Shown one piece after another: positions 7,262 to 9,013 of a stretch of DNA of 9,013 nt; the stretch's first letter is position 1, and every line of letters starts with the position of its first letter. Source of the stretch: an uncultured Clostridia bacterium (GTDB taxonomy: Bacteria > Bacillota > Clostridia > Oscillospirales > Ruminococcaceae); assembly GCA_947177695.1 (NCBI GenBank), contig CAMWVO010000050.1, forward strand, positions 1-9,013. Direction: 5' to 3'. The notes under the pieces were generated by a model. That model saw only the letters and a list, made by a program, of their open reading frames with translations, made no database searches and had not been told where the DNA came from. The position numbers and the translations under genes were made by a program.

Positions 7262-7297
7262 AATCCCAGCGGGCGGTTGCTTGCTGGGATTATTTTA
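7262..7297 (+). terminator. Rho-independent terminator after the holin gene
   Basis: A perfect 9-bp stem (AATCCCAGC at 7262-7270 with GCTGGGATT at 7283-7291), with a 12-nt loop, is followed by ATTTTA. It begins 5 nt after the holin stop codon and separates the lysis unit from the next gene. Confidence 0.8.
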
Positions 7298-7349
7298 ACA
7301 AAAATTGATGTGTTTTATTGTTAAAAATATATGATAATGTCAAAATTAA

Positions 7350-7378
7350 TTGCAATTTATATAAAAATTTAGTATAAT
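7350..7378 (+). promoter_or_regulatory. Sigma-A-type promoter of the 294-codon gene
   Basis: TTGCAA (7350-7355) and TATAAT (7373-7378) are separated by exactly 17 bp. The -10 is perfect and the -35 matches 4 of 6. The expected start near 7385 leaves a leader of about 27 nt, with AGGAGG at 7401-7406, 5 nt before the ATG. The gene is therefore an independent transcription unit. No operator-like palindrome is obvious, so constitutive expression is plausible. Confidence 0.72.
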
Positions 7379-7411
7379 ATAATAAATCATTAGTTAAATT
7401 AGGAGGATAAT

Positions 7412-8296
7412 ATGGCTTTTACAGATTTTAAACCTGCTGTTGATTTTATTGTGAATTTATTGATTGACATAAAGAAAGATGATATTTATGATAGTTGGGA
7501 AAACAGGCGAAAAATTAAACAAATATTAGATAAAGATATTAAAAATATAGATCGAGCTTTTTTTGATATTAAAAATGATGAAATGTTAGATTTAATAAAA
7601 GAGTTCCTCATAGGTTCGATATTTATTGATAAGACATTTTATTATCCCATAGAATTGACAGCTGAACAAGAAGATAAGGCATGGGAAATGTTTCATATGC
7701 GTATTATACGATCCACCGGAGAAAAGTATATTAATAATGATTATAAAAATAAAATAATAAAATGTATTAATTTGCATAATGAAGCAATTACCAATATTTT
7801 ATTAAGTTATGATAGTATGCTTCAAATGATGGTAATGCAAATGAATCATAAATCTATTGAACAAGAATTGAACAAAATATTTGGAGCTTTAAATACTAAT
7901 ACAAGAGTTCAAGACAGTGATGATGAATTAGATTTTGAGGTTCTTCAATTGGAATCTATTATGAAATCATACATGTATGATATAAAAAAGCTTAGAAATC
8001 AACAAATATTTATTTTTCTATGTTTAACAGTAATAATTTTCACAGCGAGCATAGTAGCTACTCATTTTATAAATTATAAAAATAATTTTATTAGTGAAAT
8101 ATATATTTATATCATTATCGTGTTATTCATTATTGTTGCTGTATTTGGGCTGCGTAGAATTTTAAATAAGCTGGACCATTTAGAAGATATATTTGAGAAA
8201 AATAGATACAACCTATTTGATATACATTTAAAATGTTATAATAAAACTTTAGATGAAAAATTTGAAAAATCTATTATTGATGATTGTCATAAATAA
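7412..8296 (+). CDS. Unrecognised protein with two C-terminal membrane segments; candidate phage cargo gene
   Basis: I do not recognise this 294-residue protein. Residues 1-195 look soluble and mostly helical, with an acidic Asp/Glu patch at 168-175 (SDDELDFE) before a short charged segment. Two hydrophobic spans follow at about 198-219 (IFIFLCLTVIIFTASIVATH) and 229-247 (EIYIYIIIVLFIIVAVFGL), and a charged tail of about 45 residues ends the protein. There is no signal peptide, so the N-terminal part and the tail are probably cytoplasmic with a membrane hairpin between. Codon use is strikingly AT-rich compared with the hydrogenase genes. It has its own promoter, an ideal ribosome binding site and terminator-like hairpins on both sides. 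Sitting between a phage lysis gene and a tRNA, it resembles a lysogenic-conversion or defence gene. That role is inferred from context only; no catalytic motif is visible. Confidence 0.85.
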   Translation: MAFTDFKPAVDFIVNLLIDIKKDDIYDSWENRRKIKQILDKDIKNIDRAFFDIKNDEMLDLIKEFLIGSIFIDKTFYYPIELTAEQEDKAWEMFHMRIIRSTGEKYINNDYKNKIIKCINLHNEAITNILLSYDSMLQMMVMQMNHKSIEQELNKIFGALNTNTRVQDSDDELDFEVLQLESIMKSYMYDIKKLRNQQIFIFLCLTVIIFTASIVATHFINYKNNFISEIYIYIIIVLFIIVAVFGLRRILNKLDHLEDIFEKNRYNLFDIHLKCYNKTLDEKFEKSIIDDCHK

Positions 8297-8336
8297 GCGC
8301 TAAATATTCTGAATTTGAAATATATAAATATAAAAT

Positions 8337-8365
8337 GATAAAAGCCGCTGAAAAAATCAGCGGCT
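8337..8365 (-). terminator. Terminator of the rRNA/tRNA operon
   Basis: A perfect 9-bp GC-rich stem (AGCCGCTGA at 8343-8351 with TCAGCGGCT at 8357-8365) has a 5-nt loop. Read on the - strand it is followed by TTTTATCATTTTAT, so it should end the transcript leaving tRNA-Asn. On the + strand the following bases (CAACTTTACT) are poorer, but the hairpin may also stop the convergent 294-codon gene, whose stop is 46 nt away. Confidence 0.75.
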
Positions 8366-8422
8366 CAACTTTACTCCAAACACACCATTTATTATTATGA
8401 TTTGTTCGGATAAGTTTAGGTT

Positions 8423-8498
8423 TGGCTCCCCAAGTTGGACTCGAACCAACGACCCTGCGGTTAACAGCCGCATGCTCTACCGACTGAGCTATTGAGGA
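8423..8498 (-). tRNA. tRNA-Asn (anticodon GUU)
   Basis: The reverse strand folds as a complete 76-nt tRNA. The acceptor stem TCCTCAA pairs with TTGGGGA, the D stem is GCTC/GAGC, and the anticodon stem TGCGG/CCGCA holds loop CTGTTAA. The T stem GTTGG/CCAAC has loop TTCGAGT. The discriminator is G and CCA is encoded in the gene (8423-8425). The anticodon GTT (8463-8465) reads AAC and AAU codons. It follows 5S rRNA in the same direction and is probably co-transcribed with it. Confidence 0.97.
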
Positions 8499-8504
8499 AT
8501 ATTT

Positions 8505-8540
8505 TACCAATTCTGTAAATTTTTGTATTAAGAATTGGTA
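8505..8540. repeat. Inverted repeat upstream of tRNA-Asn
   Basis: TACCAATTCT (8505-8514) is the perfect complement of AGAATTGGTA (8531-8540), with a 16-nt AT-rich loop. On the - strand it lies 6 nt before the tRNA 5' end, inside the presumed rRNA-tRNA precursor. It may guide processing or be a recombination relic. No T tract follows, so it is a poor terminator. Confidence 0.6.
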
Positions 8541-8596
8541 TTTGAAAATTTCATCATTCGCTCAAATCTTGCCGTTGTAAACTTGTTACATTCGGA

Positions 8597-8622
8597 CTAC
8601 CGACTGAGCTATTGAGGAATAT
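8597..8622 (-). repeat. Duplicated 5' end of the tRNA-Asn gene
   Basis: A 26-bp exact direct copy of 8477-8502 lies 120 bp away. It comprises the first 22 nt of tRNA-Asn (acceptor 5' strand and most of the D arm, to GTCGGTAG) plus 4 nt of 5' flank. Beyond it the sequence departs from the tRNA (TCCGAATG...), so it cannot fold as a tRNA. It is either a relic of a second tRNA gene removed by deletion or a scar of element integration/excision. Confidence 0.85.
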
Positions 8623-8655
8623 ATAGATAAAGCACTAAAGAAGTGCTTTATCTAT
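8623..8655 (-). repeat. 13-bp hairpin just downstream of 5S rRNA
   Basis: ATAGATAAAGCAC (8623-8635) pairs perfectly with GTGCTTTATCTAT (8643-8655) around a 7-nt loop. It begins 7 nt after the 5S 3' end on the - strand. No T-run follows on that strand (ATATTCC), so it may be a weak or former terminator, or an RNase processing stem between 5S and the tRNA. Confidence 0.6.
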
Positions 8656-8662
8656 TTGAAGT

Positions 8663-8778
<116 letters not shown>

Positions 8779-8850
8779 TATCCTTGAGAGTCAAAACCCT
8801 CAAAATTGAATAAAGAAAGAAGAAACGAAGCGAAAAAAGGAAATGAGAAG

Positions 8851-9013
8851 AAGGTCAAGCCCTCGACCGATTAGTACCTGCAGGCTGAACACGTCACCGT
8901 GCTTACACCATAGGCCTATCAACCTCATAGTCTTTGAGGGGTCTTACTTCTTACGAAAGGGATATCTTATCTTAAGGACGGCTTCACGCTTAGATGCCTT
9001 CAGCGTTTATCCG
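8851..9013 (-). rRNA. rrl: 23S ribosomal RNA, 3' end (partial)
   Basis: The reverse strand ends with the conserved 23S 3' region: GGATAAACGCTGAAGGCATC and TAAGC next to the window edge, then CAGGTACTAATCGGTCGAGG and GCTTGACCTT. The mature 3' end is placed near 8851 by analogy with GGCTTAACCTT of Escherichia coli. The gene continues beyond the right edge. Transcription runs leftward into 5S and tRNA-Asn. Confidence 0.95.

Noticed and set aside
8274..8510. A 78-codon - strand frame through tRNA-Asn
   Set aside because: Its peptide (SIAQSVEHAAVNRRVVGSSP) is simply the tRNA gene translated, a well-known annotation artefact.

Overview
The window looks like a chromosomal segment of an anaerobic, hydrogen-producing Firmicute, probably a Ruminococcus-like member of the Clostridia. 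The reasons are a three-gene electron-bifurcating [FeFe]-hydrogenase operon, strong AGGAGG-type ribosome binding sites, and Clostridia-type 5S and 23S sequences. The genus is an impression from memory, not a search result.

Positions 1-4789 hold the housekeeping part. An extended -10 promoter (328-336) precedes hydC (NuoE-like), hydB (NuoF-like plus ferredoxin domains) and hydA (catalytic H-cluster subunit). All three are on the + strand and intact, and the operon ends at a strong 14-bp-stem terminator. Together they should form the HydABC complex, which couples H2 to NADH and ferredoxin. The HydA L1 motif reads TSCSPGW rather than the textbook TSCCPxW.

Positions 4790-7300 are a graveyard of mobile DNA. 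On the + strand are a decayed Cys-rich reading frame, a truncated phage tail-fibre/baseplate-like gene, a GH25 lysozyme lacking its N-terminus and carrying a one-base frameshift, and an intact holin with its terminator. Between the tail and lysozyme fragments sits an AT-rich block on the - strand. It holds the start of an IS66-type TnpB gene and an unrecognised gene broken by two frameshifts at six-base homopolymer runs. This block appears to have replaced the phage DNA that once joined the tail gene to the lysozyme.

Positions 7300-8365 carry one very AT-rich gene of 294 codons with its own consensus-like promoter. It encodes an unrecognised protein with a long soluble helical part and two C-terminal membrane segments. 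It lies between the phage lysis gene and a tRNA, the usual place for a lysogenic-conversion or phage-defence cargo gene, and is the best candidate here for undescribed biology.

Positions 8337-9013 are the end of an rRNA operon read on the - strand: 23S 3' end, 5S, a 13-bp hairpin, a 22-nt duplicate of the 5' end of a tRNA, tRNA-Asn(GUU), and a terminator. The duplicated tRNA fragment suggests past recombination or integration here.
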